The notes under the pieces: generated by a model | The model's database searches: none | What the model saw: only the letters and a program-made list of their open reading frames with translations | Told to the model about the DNA's origin: nothing | Translations under genes and position numbers: made by a program | DNA from: Schistocerca nitens | Lineage: Eukaryota; Arthropoda; Insecta; Orthoptera; Acrididae | NCBI RefSeq assembly: GCF_023898315.1 | Contig: NC_064619.1 | Location: 503,102,594 to 503,166,593, forward strand | Length of the DNA: 64,000 bases | Direction: 5' to 3' | Part shown: piece after piece, positions 11,946-22,914 of the stretch | Numbering within the stretch: the first letter of the stretch is position 1 | How the letters are laid out: every line of letters starts with the position of its first letter

Positions 11946-12297
11946 ATGGAGAGATCGTCATGACACTGTTTCAATTACAGGCCACATGTCCTGTGGCTAC
12001 ACACTACGTGTCTTTAATGTAGCCATGTCCATTGTCCATTGTCTTCTGCGTCATCACGCCAATGACCATTGCTGATTATTCCGAATTTATTCGTAGTTTG
12101 AAACACAAGAACAAGAATAGATCTCTGTCCTCCGCCCTCTTTGACAAGGCCGTTGGCAGAATGAAGGTGACTTCGTATCCCGGAAGTCTTCGTTCCCCAA
12201 TGCTGATTATTAGTCAAAATTTACGTGATGGTGGGTTTCGAACCCAGAACCGAGAACGTATAGTTCACTAATAAAAAGATGGTACCCCTAGACCAGA
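11946..12297 (-). mobile_element. tRNA-derived SINE (family 3)
   Basis: At the right end, on the minus strand, there is a tRNA-like head: CTGGTCTAGGGGTACCATC (A-box region), then TTCTGGGTTCGAAACCCACC (B box with a good T-arm palindrome) at about 12228-12297. A body of about 280 bp follows. Tc1-like sequence resumes directly after the head. The head spacing fits a tRNA, but its acceptor and anticodon arms do not fold well, so it is a SINE head and not a tRNA gene. Confidence 0.6.
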
Positions 12298-12299
12298 GG

Positions 12300-12770
12300 T
12301 GCTCTCAGCAACTCAAATCAGGACTCATATGAAAAGGCCACGGTTTTCCAGTCGGCTAGGGACCAACCGATATGGTCACAAGCCCAGAAGAGGAGCTGCA
12401 GAGGGTGTCGTGCTCTTGGCAAAGGTACTCTCGTCCGTAGTCTGCTACCCTAGCTTATTAACTCCTAATTTCGCCACACTGTTATAACGGATACGTTCGT
12501 CGTACGCCAGACATTGATTTCTGTCGTTATTTCCCGCGGTGCTTCTTGTCTCTCACCACTGAAAACTTTACGCAAACGCCGCTCCTCTTGGTCGTTAAGT
12601 GAAGGTCATTGGCCGTTGCGTTGTCCTTGGTGATAGATAATGCCTGAAATCTGGTACTCTCGGAACACTTTTGACACTGTACATCTCGGAATCCTGAATT
12701 CACTAATTTCATAAATGTCCAATGCGTCTAGCTCCCATTACCATTCCGCGTTCAAAGTCTGTTAATTTCC
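12300..12770 (-). pseudogene. Tc1-like transposase, N-terminal half
   Basis: This is the other end of the Tc1-like element. The minus strand reads through a helix-turn-helix-type N-terminus in several frames. The longest frame (12712-12527) is out of phase in part and carries stops. The assignment rests on its position inside the terminal repeats and on recall of the family. Confidence 0.55.
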
Positions 12771-12824
12771 GTCGTGTGGCTTTTCACATGAATCACCTGA
12801 GTACAAATGACAGCTCCACCAATG

Positions 12825-13018
12825 GTTCAAATGGCTCTGAGCACTATGGGACTCAACTGCTGAGGTTATTAGTCCCCTAGAACTTAGAACTAGTTAAACC
12901 TAACTAACCTAAGGACATCACAAACATCCATGCCCGAGGCAGGATTCGAACCTGCGACCGTAGCGGTCTTGCGGTTCAAGACTGCAGCGCCTTTAACCGC
13001 ACGGCCACTTCGGCCGGC
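12825..13018 (-). mobile_element. tRNA-derived SINE (family 1), young subfamily, in Tc1
   Basis: The 12-bp sequence GCTCCACCAATG occurs at 12813-12824 and again at 13019-13030, a perfect target duplication. The copy shares subfamily-specific bases (GAACTAGTTAAACC, CACAAACATCC, CCTTTAACCGCACGGCC) with the copies at 24617 and 44931. Confidence 0.96.
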
Positions 13019-13119
13019 GCTCCACCAATGCACTGTCCTTTTATACCCTGTGTTCGTGATACAACCGCCATCTGTACATGTGCGTCTCGCTATCCCATGA
13101 CTTTTGTCAACTAATTGTA

Positions 13120-13860
13120 GAGGATAGTGAGCTATTTGAACAGTTTAGTGATAATATTACTCTCGTTTGAGTCGACAACAAATCAAAGTCAAAAGCATTG
13201 GTTCCAGTACACACGCCGACGTCGCTAGCGGCAGTCGAGAAGACAGAAAATGCATATATTGACTGTGTTATCCAGTATATGCAATGAGAGGCAAGAAGAT
13301 TACCCGGACCGAGTAATTTAGAGCCGAAGAATGGGTCATTGCGGATGCCTAAGTTCAGAAGTGCCAGTGTTCACAATTCAAGCGGCCTGTGGAACTTAAG
13401 CTTGGTTTAAAATCGTCAAATAAAAACAATATAATAATTAGGATGCAGTGCAGTCGAGATTCACTGTAATTTAACTAATCGTGCCGTTTCTTTTGAAAAT
13501 CATTATTCGAGTCCGTAGAAACGTCAGTCGAATTACTATAACCATGAGCGTTTAACATCTGTTTCAATGGCTGAATGGACACGGTGACGGTATACGAACG
13601 TAAAGGACGAGCGCTCGAATGTAATTAGAGTCAGTCGTCTTTTTTTTTTTTTTATACACCCATGCTGACAATATTTTAAACCTTAATTCGTCACAAAATG
13701 TGCGGTGGAATGCTTTTCTAGGTTCAACATGCTTTGAAAAGATTCCATGTAATCATTAAACAAGCATACAAATGGTTATTTATTTGTAATTACTTCTGGT
13801 GTCGCTTTAGTGTTCAGCTAAGAGAAACGTGTCACCTGATTGGCATATGTCATAGGTCTG
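13120..13860. other. Unassigned intergenic DNA with a T tract
   Basis: Contains a run of 14 T near 13640-13653. I see no gene or element. Confidence 0.5.
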
Positions 13861-13867
13861 CTTCAAA

Positions 13868-14500
13868 ATGGCTCATGTGAAGGTTCGTGAGCCAATAATT
13901 GCTCTCTTTGAAAATGGTGTCAGTGCATCTGAGGCAGGACGTCGTTATGGTGTTGATGCTTCCACAGTAAGGAGATGGATTAGACGCCTTGGAGATAATG
14001 GCGAGACGTACAAAACCTGGAAGAATAAGAGACTCTATACGGAGAAAAGATGAAGAATTGGTCAGGGTGGCGCAGAATGCTCCTTTGTCAATCACCCGGG
14101 AACTATGGAGAGCTTCACATTTCGCGAGCTCATCGATAATTGCTCTCACAAAATTAAAGAACCAAAGTCAGGTTCTATCGTGTTCTTATCACAAAACCGT
14201 TGTCTGACGAACAATCCGTGGATAGACTAGTGTCTGTGGCGTCCTGGGAAGAGGACGATTGAAGAAAAATTATTATCTGTCGCGAGTGCACAACTGAATC
14301 CACTAGCAGAAGTCCTGCTCTCGTTTATCGTACATATTGGCAACGATATGACGTGCGCTACGTTGCCACACGCGCTAGAAGTGATGCATAAGTGCAAAAT
14401 GTTGGGGCTGGATACCTTACATGGGTTCAGAAACTATATAACGTATCCATGACAAGTTCAATTCAGCATACTATGAACATTTCCTTGAAAATTTATCATC
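13868..14500 (+). pseudogene. Tc1/mariner-like transposase N-terminal fragment
   Basis: The first frame from ATG 13868 encodes a helix-turn-helix of the transposase or Psq kind: EPIIALFENGVSASEAGRRY followed by GVDASTVRRWIRRLGDNGET. After about 14020 the homologous reading continues in another frame (from 13989) with IRDSIRRKDEELVRVAQNAP and LSITRELW, the second DNA-binding helix region of Tc1-type transposases. A 1-2 bp shift therefore breaks the gene. The catalytic domain is not recognisable downstream, where stops accumulate. Confidence 0.65.
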
Positions 14501-14563
14501 GTCAGAGCCTCTAGACAGCAATAAGGTCGCATGGTCCGGTGGCTTCAGAGCGCATCGCTTTGG

Positions 14564-15580
14564 CTATTTGGCCTTTGTCCGCAGCTTGGATTTTGGGGTC
14601 CGTGGCAAGGCCGAGGATGCAGAAACACTCTGTTGGATCTCTTTCGTTGTCTGCCGTGGTTGTTTGTTATCTAGGCTGACATTACGTTCGACAACTTCCC
14701 ATGTTTCAGCGATAGGAAAGCTGGGCTGTGGGACCATTGGCGCGGGCTGGCAGTTGCATTTACAGGTGCACGTAGATGTGCCCCATTGAACCGTTATAGA
14801 TAGTCTGGATGTTAACACTCATCTTCAGGACAGACTGGATCAAAACCGAGGCAAATCTTGATAGCTGAGTAGCCTTAAATTCCTTCTTCGTGCCAAAGTA
14901 TGAGACGTTGGGTGACTGTAATTTCCTGAACCTTCTTTTCTTCAACAAAGACTCGACAGTCCCTGTTCCAAACCGGATGACATGGGAGCAATTAATTCAC
15001 CAGGTTGGGGTAGTGCATTGAAAACCATGTTCGTGCACTGCTCTGACACGTCTTACACACATAGCCCACCATTTACAACTCACAGTGGTGTGATCAAAGC
15101 GTTGGCACTTGAAGCAGCGCATTGGATTTGGAATATAAGGTCTAACTAAGATGGAGAAAGCCTGCCGCAGTATGCTCAGGCACCTTCGTAAGATTGAGTG
15201 TCGGGATAAAAGGCGCTGACATCTGAAGCTCAGCATCAACACTTTTCACAACACTCTGGACTTCAATCACCTTTGTACTTTCTCATTCCTGTTACAGTGC
15301 TTTTGTATCCATATCCATAATATCCCTGCATGTTACAACACCTTTCAAGCTATTTAACCTAGTGTGCAGCTCGCTGTTGACGGGATATTCTCCATGTAGT
15401 TCCGCATTGAATAGCTTCTGTACTTGGGGAGCCTTCATAGTCTCCAGCAGGAGAGCACAATTTCACAGCTTCGTCGCAGATTTGAGTTGCCCTGGTTGTC
15501 CCTCGAGAACTTTAGGGATATACAATCGTGACAATATTTTGAAGAACCGTCCACACGTTTCATGACAACAGAAGCTTTAT
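14564..15580 (-). pseudogene. LINE ORF1-like (Gag-like) relic with CCHC zinc knuckle
   Basis: On the minus strand a zinc knuckle CFKCQRFDHTTVSC (C-X2-C-X4-H-X4-C) occurs at about 15115-15075, preceded by RPYIPNPMRC and followed by further Cys/His residues. Upstream, a different frame reads LKGVVTCRDIMDMD and ESTKVIEVQ, the arrangement seen before the knuckles in ORF1 proteins of I/Jockey-type LINEs. These proteins bind the element RNA. At least one frameshift lies between the two parts and there are internal stops, so it is dead. No RT from the same element is visible nearby. Confidence 0.65.
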
Positions 15581-15952
15581 ACTTTGAATACTGCCGTTGA
15601 TTACATTTACTCAAGAGTTGTATTCTTGCTTATTTATTCACTTCTCCTTTGTATAATATGCAAGTTTTGTTAAATTAAAATTTTTTGCGGTAAATTGATT
15701 GAATATCAAGTGATCTTGGAGTTAACTATTGATTAAGTAAAGGCATCCAGCAACTGTATTATCTTCCGGAACATGACGCTTCTATGGTGGCAACGAATAA
15801 AGCTTTCACAAAAAAGAAGGATGATCATCAATTACATATATTTGTCTTACAAAATTTGAACAGATTCGCAGAGGTCGGAAAAACATAAGTGGCGCATGTA
15901 AAAGTACTCACAAAAGACGTTTGTTTTGGACGTAATATCCGACCAAAACTTT
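15581..15952. other. Unassigned AT-rich DNA
   Basis: No recognisable feature between the ORF1 relic and the LINE ends. Confidence 0.5.
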
Positions 15953-16545
15953 TGTTGTTGTTGTGGTCTTCAGTCCTGAGACTGGTTTGATGCAGCTCTC
16001 CATGTTACTCTATCCTGTGCAAGCTTCTTCATCTTCCAGTATCTACTGCAACCTAAATCCTTCTGAATCTCCTTAGTGTATTCATCTTTCTCCTGAAAAC
16101 GACGTCCTCTTGAGTAGTCCCCGCCCGGAGATAAGAGTGGGGGACTATTTTACCTTCGGAATATTTTACCCAAGAGGACGCCATCATGATTTAACCATAC
16201 AGTAAAGCTGCATGCCCTCGGGAAAAATTACGGCTGTAGTTTCCCCTTGCTTTCAGCCGTTCGCAGTATCAGCACAGCAAGGCCGTTTTGGTTAGCGTTA
16301 CAAGGCCAGATCAGTCAATCATCCAGACTGTTGTCCCTGCAACTACTGAAAAGGCTGCTGCCCCTCTTCAGGAACAACACGTTTGTCTGGCCTCTCAACA
16401 GACATCCCTCCGTAGTGGTTGCACCTACGGTACGGCCATCTCGGCCATCTCGGCCATCTCGGCCATCTGTATCGCTGAGGCACGCAAGCCTCCCCGCCAA
16501 CGGCAAGGTCCATGGTTCATGGGGGGGGGGGGGGGGGGGGTGCCA
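15953..16545 (-). mobile_element. LINE B reduced to its two ends by internal deletion
   Basis: The left end, GTTGTTGTTGTGGTCTTCAG, is the reverse complement of the 3' end of the LINE at 50880-50925 (CTGAAGACCACAACAACAAC), and the match continues for about 150 bp to around 16100. From about 16100 the sequence changes to a different GC-richer block of about 440 bp, ending in a run of 20 G (16521-16540). I recall this block as the 5' untranslated region of the same LINE family. If so, the whole coding region is missing and the two ends are joined near 16095-16105. A 9-bp unit CGGCCATCT is repeated four times at about 16433-16468. Confidence 0.65.
16521..16540. repeat. Poly-G tract, 20 G
   Basis: An uninterrupted run of 20 G at the outer end of the LINE B remnant. 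On the element strand it would be a poly-C tract at or near the 5' end of the transcript. Confidence 0.97.
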
Positions 16546-18045
16546 AAACTAGATCATTGAAAGCGAGTTTTCACTTTTACCGCAAGAAAGCATTTTTTAT
16601 CCATACGATTAAGTTTATAACGCTTCTGCTGATTAAATTCACATAATCCTTCAGGGGCTCAGCATTCGTTTGCTGGGTACGCGCATGGCGACCCCGCGGT
16701 TCCTGAGCTGAGGACCGGTCAGCGCCGCCACTCCTGTCACCATAAGCTCTATGCATGCAGCATCAGCTACCACCGTGCGACTAGACGGAGGGAAGTTGTG
16801 TGTCACAGGGAACGCGGACCTTGGCTTGACTGCCTGGATCGCGAGGATGGTAAAACCTCTAAAGTCAGTCTCAAGGTGCGCTGCGTATTGATGAGATGCA
16901 TGACAGTTGAGGAGGAACAGTCTTTAGCGTGCAACCTCTGGGGAAACTGCCGCACCTCATTTGTAAAGGCTTACCTAGGCAAGTGAGACTCTGTCCAAAT
17001 GGACTTCCTTCCTTGCTCGTGGGAACACCATGGAACCTAAATCCCATGTTTCTACTCCCAGCGGTTTGGGTGGGCCGTTGGGCAGTATGAACACCAAAAA
17101 TCCTAAGAGGCCTCGAGTGGCTAGTCCGCCTGGAACTTCAAATATACGGCCCAACTGCCGTGCTGTACCCACAACAGCTGCACCCGGGACACTCCACTGT
17201 AGTGGTTAGTCTGTCCGCTCTGCGCTAGTGAACCGTCTCTAAGAATCACACCTCTTGACGAAACTAGGCTCTGCTGCGTACTGCCCGCTATAAACTACAC
17301 CCCACGCTGCACTAGGCCTCTCCTGGACTAGGCCTAACACGGAAACACAGCTAAGCGTTCTTGCTGAGAACACAGCACTTTCACTTCTCACATACCAAAG
17401 CACTACAACCTACTTCTTACCGCTCTAAGAGCTCTGTCGCCAGAGAGCACTACATGTGCATACGCGCCCCTATATCCCATACCGTTCACCTGCTCCCTGG
17501 TGAGAACCCCCAAAATCCACAAACGATAAAGAGTAAACATCTCTTACTCGCCACAAACCCAATAAAAAAAATCTGGGGCCACGGCTGAGATTCTATCATA
17601 AAAAAGTGATGGTATAAACTAAATAAACAGAAGCTCATAATAATTCAGTCACTACTCTTCTTCAACGGAACGTGGTTTTTTTTCGAAGAGCTGTGCCTAG
17701 ACAGGCTTGTGGATTGGTTAGTGCTTTTCTGAATCTAAAGCTTAAAGAACTTACGAGTCGCACTAAAATTTACTTCAATAAGAAACGATTAGAGTAGGTA
17801 ATTCTTAAACATGCAACACTGAAGGTATACAAGTCTCCCCAGAGTGGTTGAAGAATCAAAGATTAATAAAATATGCAAGATTCTACGTAACTTATGGAAC
17901 TTACTATAAAATTGCCATTTTACATTACATCAAGTCAAAGAATTAAGGGCACTCCCCACGTATACCTGTCTTGATATAAATCGACTTGATAAAATACACA
18001 CAGATCGTAAGATACACACAGATGGTAAAGATGTTATTACCAATA
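16546..18045. other. Unassigned intergenic DNA
   Basis: About 1.5 kb of mixed composition. Short reading frames (60-75 codons) show no domain. No element ends or target duplications are visible. Confidence 0.5.
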
Positions 18046-18200
18046 CAGTGCCGGAATTCCGTGATCTAGTGGTTACCGTCGCTGCCTCTGGACCTGGTGT
18101 CCCGGGTCCGATTGCTGGCGGGATCGGAGGTTTTCTCCGCTCGGGTGCTGAGTGTCTGTGTTGTGCTGATCATTTCATCTTATCAGCAGAGACGTTCAAG
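18046..18200 (+). mobile_element. tRNA-derived SINE (family 4), 5' part
   Basis: GATCTAGTGGTTACCGTCGC (A-box region) and CCCGGGTCCGATTGCTGGC (decayed B box) are spaced as in a tRNA. They are followed by GGAGGTTTTCTCCGCTCGGG, a body I recall from a common orthopteran SINE. The 3' end is not clear; similarity fades near 18200. Confidence 0.6.
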
Positions 18201-18985
18201 TGGGCAGTAATGCCAGACAGTCATTTCATTTCACCAGAGTATCTCAGACTGGTCTGTCGGTCAGTAATGCCATACAATCATTCCAATCCATCAGTAAACT
18301 TCTCCGAAGTGTGGAATACGACTGAAGATCACGTGCATGAAGAACTACTTCTGGTTAAGAGGAGGCAGGAACAAATTTTTAGTTTAAGTTTTTACAGAAA
18401 TAATCACCAAAAAAGTAAAGTGGAGAAAGTGAAGTTATATAAACCCTTCGAAAATTGAACTACTTTGATTTCAGACAGTGACGAAGAACAGCTCGCTAAC
18501 CAATATTTGCAATACAATATAAGGAAAAAGCAGGACAGGGCTACAATTAAACATACGGTAGTATACACTAGAATGGGAGGTGGGGTGGGAAAACTGAGTA
18601 AATGTTAAAAATTCAGTACGGATGTCTGCAAATTATGCACGATCTATTAAAAACTGAATTAACTGAGAATGAGCTTATTCGAAAACTAAATTATAAACTT
18701 CAGAATTTTTCATTATTACAGTGTACACACTGATTCAAGACAGAAAACCAAAGAATTCAGCAAAAAAATTAACACAACAGAACCTAAGGAAGGACTCGAC
18801 AGAGAAATACCAGAAAGAACTAAAAGAGAAAGTAGATAATATGATTTCCTTTTTTGGGATAAAAGAAAGGAGGTACCTAAATGATGTATACACACGTACG
18901 CAGCTCCTGTAGGCACACACCAAATTACATGTAGAAATGAAGTCGGTAGGCTAGTAATTACTAATATAGATTGTTCAATTTATAA
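18201..18985. other. Unassigned DNA, possibly the 5' part of a PLE relic
   Basis: Contains Lys/Glu/Gln-rich short frames (for example 18721-18912). They precede the hairpin repeat and the Penelope-like RT relic and may belong to the same element, but I see no motif that shows it. Confidence 0.3.
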
Positions 18986-18991
18986 ATGTAT

Positions 18992-19331
18992 TTTATAAAT
19001 GATAGAACGCAGCAATCAGTCATCCTTATTGTTTGCAAGTTTTATTACTCAAATCCAGATTTCGACTAATGCCTAATCATTGTCAATGTACTATTTTTTA
19101 ATCTCGATGCATGTTAGTTCCCTGTTGTTCAGGCGTCAGTCACAGTTTTTTGAATAGAAGTCACAGTTCAAAGAACGGTGACTGACGCCCGAACAACAGG
19201 GAACTAACATGCATCGACATTAAAAAATAGTGCATTGATAATGGTTAGGCACTAGCCGAAATCTGGATTTGCGTGATAAAACCCGCAAAAAAAAATGGAC
19301 GACTTATGGCTGCGCTCTATCATTTATAAAT
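18992..19331. repeat. Large inverted repeat (hairpin element), arms about 163 bp
   Basis: The left arm (about 18992-19154) is the reverse complement of the right arm (about 19167-19331), with a 12-bp centre and scattered mismatches. Long exact blocks include GATGCATGTTAGTTCCCTGTTGTTC and AAATCCAGATTTCG. Each arm carries the stem-loop YUGANRAU-stem-GAAA (minus strand 19060-19088, plus strand 19235-19261). TATAGATTGT(T/C)CAAT occurs on both sides (about 18966 and 19382), which suggests local duplication around the insertion. Confidence 0.9.
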
Positions 19332-19476
19332 TACGTAACAGTCGCTGAGTGCATCCACTTTCCTAATGGAAGGCAACCTGATATAGATTGTCCAATGTTT
19401 AAAATTAATAGGGAGCTCAAGAACAAGTGAAAGCGAATTTTATTTATGAAGAACTGTGGTATATTAAAAACAGTGC

Positions 19477-19675
19477 ACCGGCCGTTGTGGCCGAACGGTT
19501 CTAGGCGCTTCAGGCCGGAGCCGCGCGACTGCCACGGTCGCAGGTTCGAATCCTGCCTCGGGCATGGTTGTGTGTAATGTCCTCGGGTTAGTTAGGTTTA
19601 AGTAGCTATAAGTTCTAGGGGACGGATGACCTCAGATGTTAAGTCGCATAGTGCTCAGAGCCATTTGAACCATTT
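19477..19675 (+). mobile_element. tRNA-derived SINE (family 1) inside a PLE relic
   Basis: A-box and B-box head (GGTTCGAATCCTGC), full body. TTAAAAACAGTGC at 19464-19476 and TTAAAACAGTGC at 19676-19687 form the target duplication. Protein similarity to a Penelope-type RT begins directly after it. Confidence 0.96.
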
Positions 19676-19687
19676 TTAAAACAGTGC

Positions 19688-19950
19688 GGCTTTCGCCCAG
19701 GAAATAAGAGATAGTGATGTTCCAGATGGTGCTGTTCTTGCTTCAATAGATGTCAAAACTCTGTATACTAATACTCCAGCTGACGAAGCCTCGCACTTTA
19801 TAAAAAGAAATCTCACACATAGTAAGAGTCCGGGCCAAGAAGAATTGGAATAATTAAGAGAAATATAACAGTTTGTTCTGTTCTATAACTATTTTTCTTC
19901 AACAATAAATGATACAGCCAAGGTGACTAACTAGCTATGGGAAATATTTT
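19688..19950 (+). pseudogene. Penelope-like element reverse transcriptase fragment
   Basis: The plus strand reads DVPDGAVLASIDVKTLYTNT and PADEA, the motif around the first catalytic Asp of Penelope-like RTs (usual form: S-x-D-V-x-S-L-Y-T-N-I-P). A FVLFYNYFSSTINDTAKVTN region follows at the position where these proteins have an NNYF-type block. Two in-frame stops lie between the blocks. Only about 85 codons of a protein that is normally 700 or more remain. Penelope-like elements carry a GIY-YIG endonuclease, which is not visible here. Confidence 0.65.
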
Positions 19951-20736
19951 AGAAGGAACTGAGCGGTGTTGGCTCGTCCTATGTTCTTACATACTTTCCT
20001 ACTGTCGCGATCCATCTCTGCTTAGTCACCAGGTGGCGTGTGCTATTTTTCCTGTAAATCTGAAATGAAGAGTTTCCATTTGTAATGTTTGTTTGAACAA
20101 TGCTCTATATTAATGGTGGTAATACGGAATTTAGAATTCAGTGAAAAATGTGTTTTTGTCCGGCAGTTGAATTGTAAGATTTACCATTGCAATAAAATAT
20201 TGTTGAACAAATGACTTGTGATAAATGGCCTGCACCATTCCAAGTTGGGTTTGTTGCTCTTTTATCCTGGGGCGACCACTGTCATTTCAGGAATCAGAGC
20301 AAATATTTTCATTAACTCGTTGTAAAAGACTTTTTCTCAGTTTACTGTTTTATGAAAAATGCATTGAAAATTTATTTATTTTTACAAAGGGAACATAATT
20401 CAAATATAAAACTTAGATAAAAAATGAGCAATATGCATTAAAATTTAAATTCATAACCGGATTGAAGTAGACAGGAAGATAAGCTTTTAGATTTGATAAT
20501 TTGTGGCAAAAAAGGCATATATACACTTCAGATATAAAGGAAACTGACGTGTAAGAACATGGTTACCAATACCCGTTATAATAATCCCTTGCACCAAACC
20601 ATGCGTACCTTTTTCTGTAATAAATAGAATAACACGCCTTCCTTTACGTGAAGTGAAAGTGAAGAAAGAAATCATCATATTACGAAATGTTGTCTTTTGT
20701 GATGAATGTAGCCCTGAAACGATTTAGCGTAATTTG
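19951..20736. other. Unassigned AT-rich DNA
   Basis: No recognisable gene or element in about 790 bp. Confidence 0.5.
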
Positions 20737-21018
20737 CAGGGTGTCCCAGGAGGAAGTGTCAACTCTCAAGGATATGACAGGAACACTCATTTGAAGCAGA
20801 ATTGCGAATGGTTTCCGGGACAGAACACATTTAATGTACATTTGTTTTTGGTGTGCACATATGTATCTGACCTATCCAATCTCTTTGATGTTTCATTCTA
20901 GCCAACCTACGTCGTTGCTTTCAATCTCTTTTCTCAGGATGTCTTTCTGCAATTAAATTAGGCCGTTGACGCGCAGTTGTCCGTTGTGTGTTGTGAGTGA
21001 AGTAGTGCGAGAGATTGA

Positions 21019-21983
21019 GTGCATATCGAGGAAAAGCATTCGTTAACTGAACTTGTTCACGTGCTGGGTAAAATGCTTCACGCAAACACTAATGACGAAT
21101 ATGCAGATATGGTGCATGTTCACGACTTCTGCGATTGTAATGTTCTGCTTCTGTCGCAGAATACAATCGGCGCTTTCCGACACGTTGTATTCCTGATCAT
21201 ACAGCGTTTATCAGAGTTTTCAGCACATTTCGTGTAACAGGTACTTCTCCAGTTTCCCAATTTTCTTCTGAATGTGATATTCAGCAACCTTTGCAGGACC
21301 AGTAGTACATTGCTGAAATGGTGCCTCGTAGTTATAACACCGGCACACAGCTCTCTGCTCGTATTCGTGTCCCACGAACACAGGTATGGTGAACATCACA
21401 TGCGAAAAACTTGTACCCATTACACATACAGTGAGTCCACAATGTTCACATTGACGACAGTGCCACACGACTTAATTTTGTCACTGGTTAAATGACGATT
21501 GTCTAATACTGTTCACCAGTGAAGCCACGTATACACAAGACAGGAAAATCCACAAGCTACAGTGGAAACCAATGTCCAAGTTTGCTTTTTGATAACTATT
21601 TGGTACGGAATGATCAGTAACATGTTGATAAGTCCATTAATTGTAGACGAGCAAATGACAGTACAGATTTACTTGCAATTTTTGGAAAATTTAATTGTTG
21701 GACACCTTAATGACTTACCACACGTGTGAGGAAACATCTTAACCATAATTAACCCAATCGCTGAACTGGTCATAGCAGTTCAATTAAGCTGCCGCCAAGA
21801 TGGCCAGCCCTTACAAGATTAGTCTTCCATTAATGGGGTTGGATGAACCGTGAGGTGTACAAACGAAAGGCGAGTACGCGAAATGAACTGCTTGGACGCA
21901 TCACAGACGGTGCTGCCTTCATTAAAGAACGTGCAGAGGCACTCAGACAAGCAACACTACACGTCCATTATTATGTAAATTGA
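21019..21983 (+). pseudogene. Transposase relic with DUF4817-type HTH and C-terminal tail
   Basis: Near 21091 the frame reads DEYADMVHVHDFCDCNV, the start of the DUF4817 helix-turn-helix seen in insect transposases. A frameshift near 21150 moves the continuation (AEYNRRFPTRCIPDHTAFIR, then VFSTFRVTGTSP) to another frame. At 21837-21983 a third frame gives GWMNREVYKRKASTRNELLG and RITDGAAFIKERAEALRQAT, the C-terminal tail of the same transposase type, ending at a stop. The catalytic centre between them is deleted or unrecognisable, so no activity is possible. Confidence 0.7.
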
Positions 21984-22713
21984 AGGTGGACGAGGATTGA
22001 AAAGGAAGCAACTGCGCGGACTATCTCTGCACCCCGGCCGACCCACTCTCCTATCGAGCGCTACCTATCCGCATCCCCTGTCTATGTCCTCCATGCTCGC
22101 TACTTTAAGATTCCCACAGGAATTGTGCATCTCACTGAAGGTTGTGGGTCCACGGATCATCGAGGCGAATCGATTATATGAAGTGTGGTGCCTGTTGTTT
22201 CGGATATGTCAGAAATAACTTACACCGCCCATTCATACAACACTACATGTTCTCCCAACACCACACAAATGCACTGAAGTTGACAGTGGGATATTCGAAC
22301 ATTTATTGTGAACTCTGCGTCAGCTGTAGTGTGACATCCACGACAACACTTAGAAGAGAGTGTGTTTAAAATACGTATTCTTCAACAGATACTGTGTAAA
22401 ACGCATGATGTAAAGTTACTATCTGTTACATATCTATAAAAAAATACAAAAAGTAGAAGGGCTATGTTATGTTAACCGGGGACCTAGAAACGACGGAGGG
22501 GCTCCGTCCCCACCGCAGCCGCAGTGGTCCGCAACCCCTCGACGACTACCGCAGTCCACTTCACTTCTCCGCCGCCCCACATCGAACCCAGGGTTATTGT
22601 GCGGTTCGGCCCCCGGTGGATCCCCCAGGGAACGTCTCACACCAGACGAGTGCAACCGCTATGTTTGCGTGGTAGAGTAATGGTGGTGTACGCGTACGTG
22701 GGGAACTTGTTAG
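21984..22713. other. Unassigned DNA with a GC-rich part
   Basis: 22470-22660 is GC-rich and has overlapping frames on both strands; no domain is seen. Confidence 0.45.
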
Positions 22714-22909
22714 CCGGCCGTTGTGGCCGTGTGGTTCTAAGCGCTTTAGTCTGGAACCGCGTGACCGCTACGGTCTCAGGTCCGAATCTTGTCTCGGGCA
22801 TGGATGTGTGTGATGTCCTTAGGTTAGTTAGGTTTAAGTAGTTCTAAGTTCTAGGGGACTGATGACCACAGATGTTAAGTCCCATAGTGCTCAGAGCCAT
22901 TTGAACCAT
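22714..22909 (+). mobile_element. tRNA-derived SINE (family 1)
   Basis: GC head CCGGCCGTTGTGGCC, mutated B box GGTCCGAATCTTG, body ending GAGCCATTTGAACCAT. Diverged. I could not find a convincing target duplication. Confidence 0.93.
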
Positions 22910-22914
22910 GTTTT

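Larger units (their letters stand above)
8693..13117 (-). mobile_element. Tc1-like DNA transposon, opened by nested insertions
   Basis: The left end reads GAGGTGACAAAAGTCTTGGA. The right end, reverse-complemented, has GTTGACAAAAGTCATGGGATA, so both share GACAAAAGTC-TGG-ATA as a terminal inverted repeat. TA dinucleotides flank both ends (8691-8692 and 13118-13119), as expected for Tc1/mariner integration. Transposase remnants on the minus strand occupy both outer parts. The middle (about 9215-12297) is a LINE plus SINEs, and a further SINE lies at 12825-13018. Stripped of these, the element would be near 1.1-1.3 kb, a usual Tc1 size. Many indels and stops make it non-autonomous. Confidence 0.8.

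Noticed and set aside
12228..12297. tRNA-like sequence on the minus strand
   Set aside because: Good B box, but the acceptor and anticodon stems do not pair and a SINE body follows directly, so it is not called as a tRNA gene.
22467..22841. Overlapping frames near 22.5 kb
   Set aside because: The longest ends inside the SINE at 22714, so it is not a gene.
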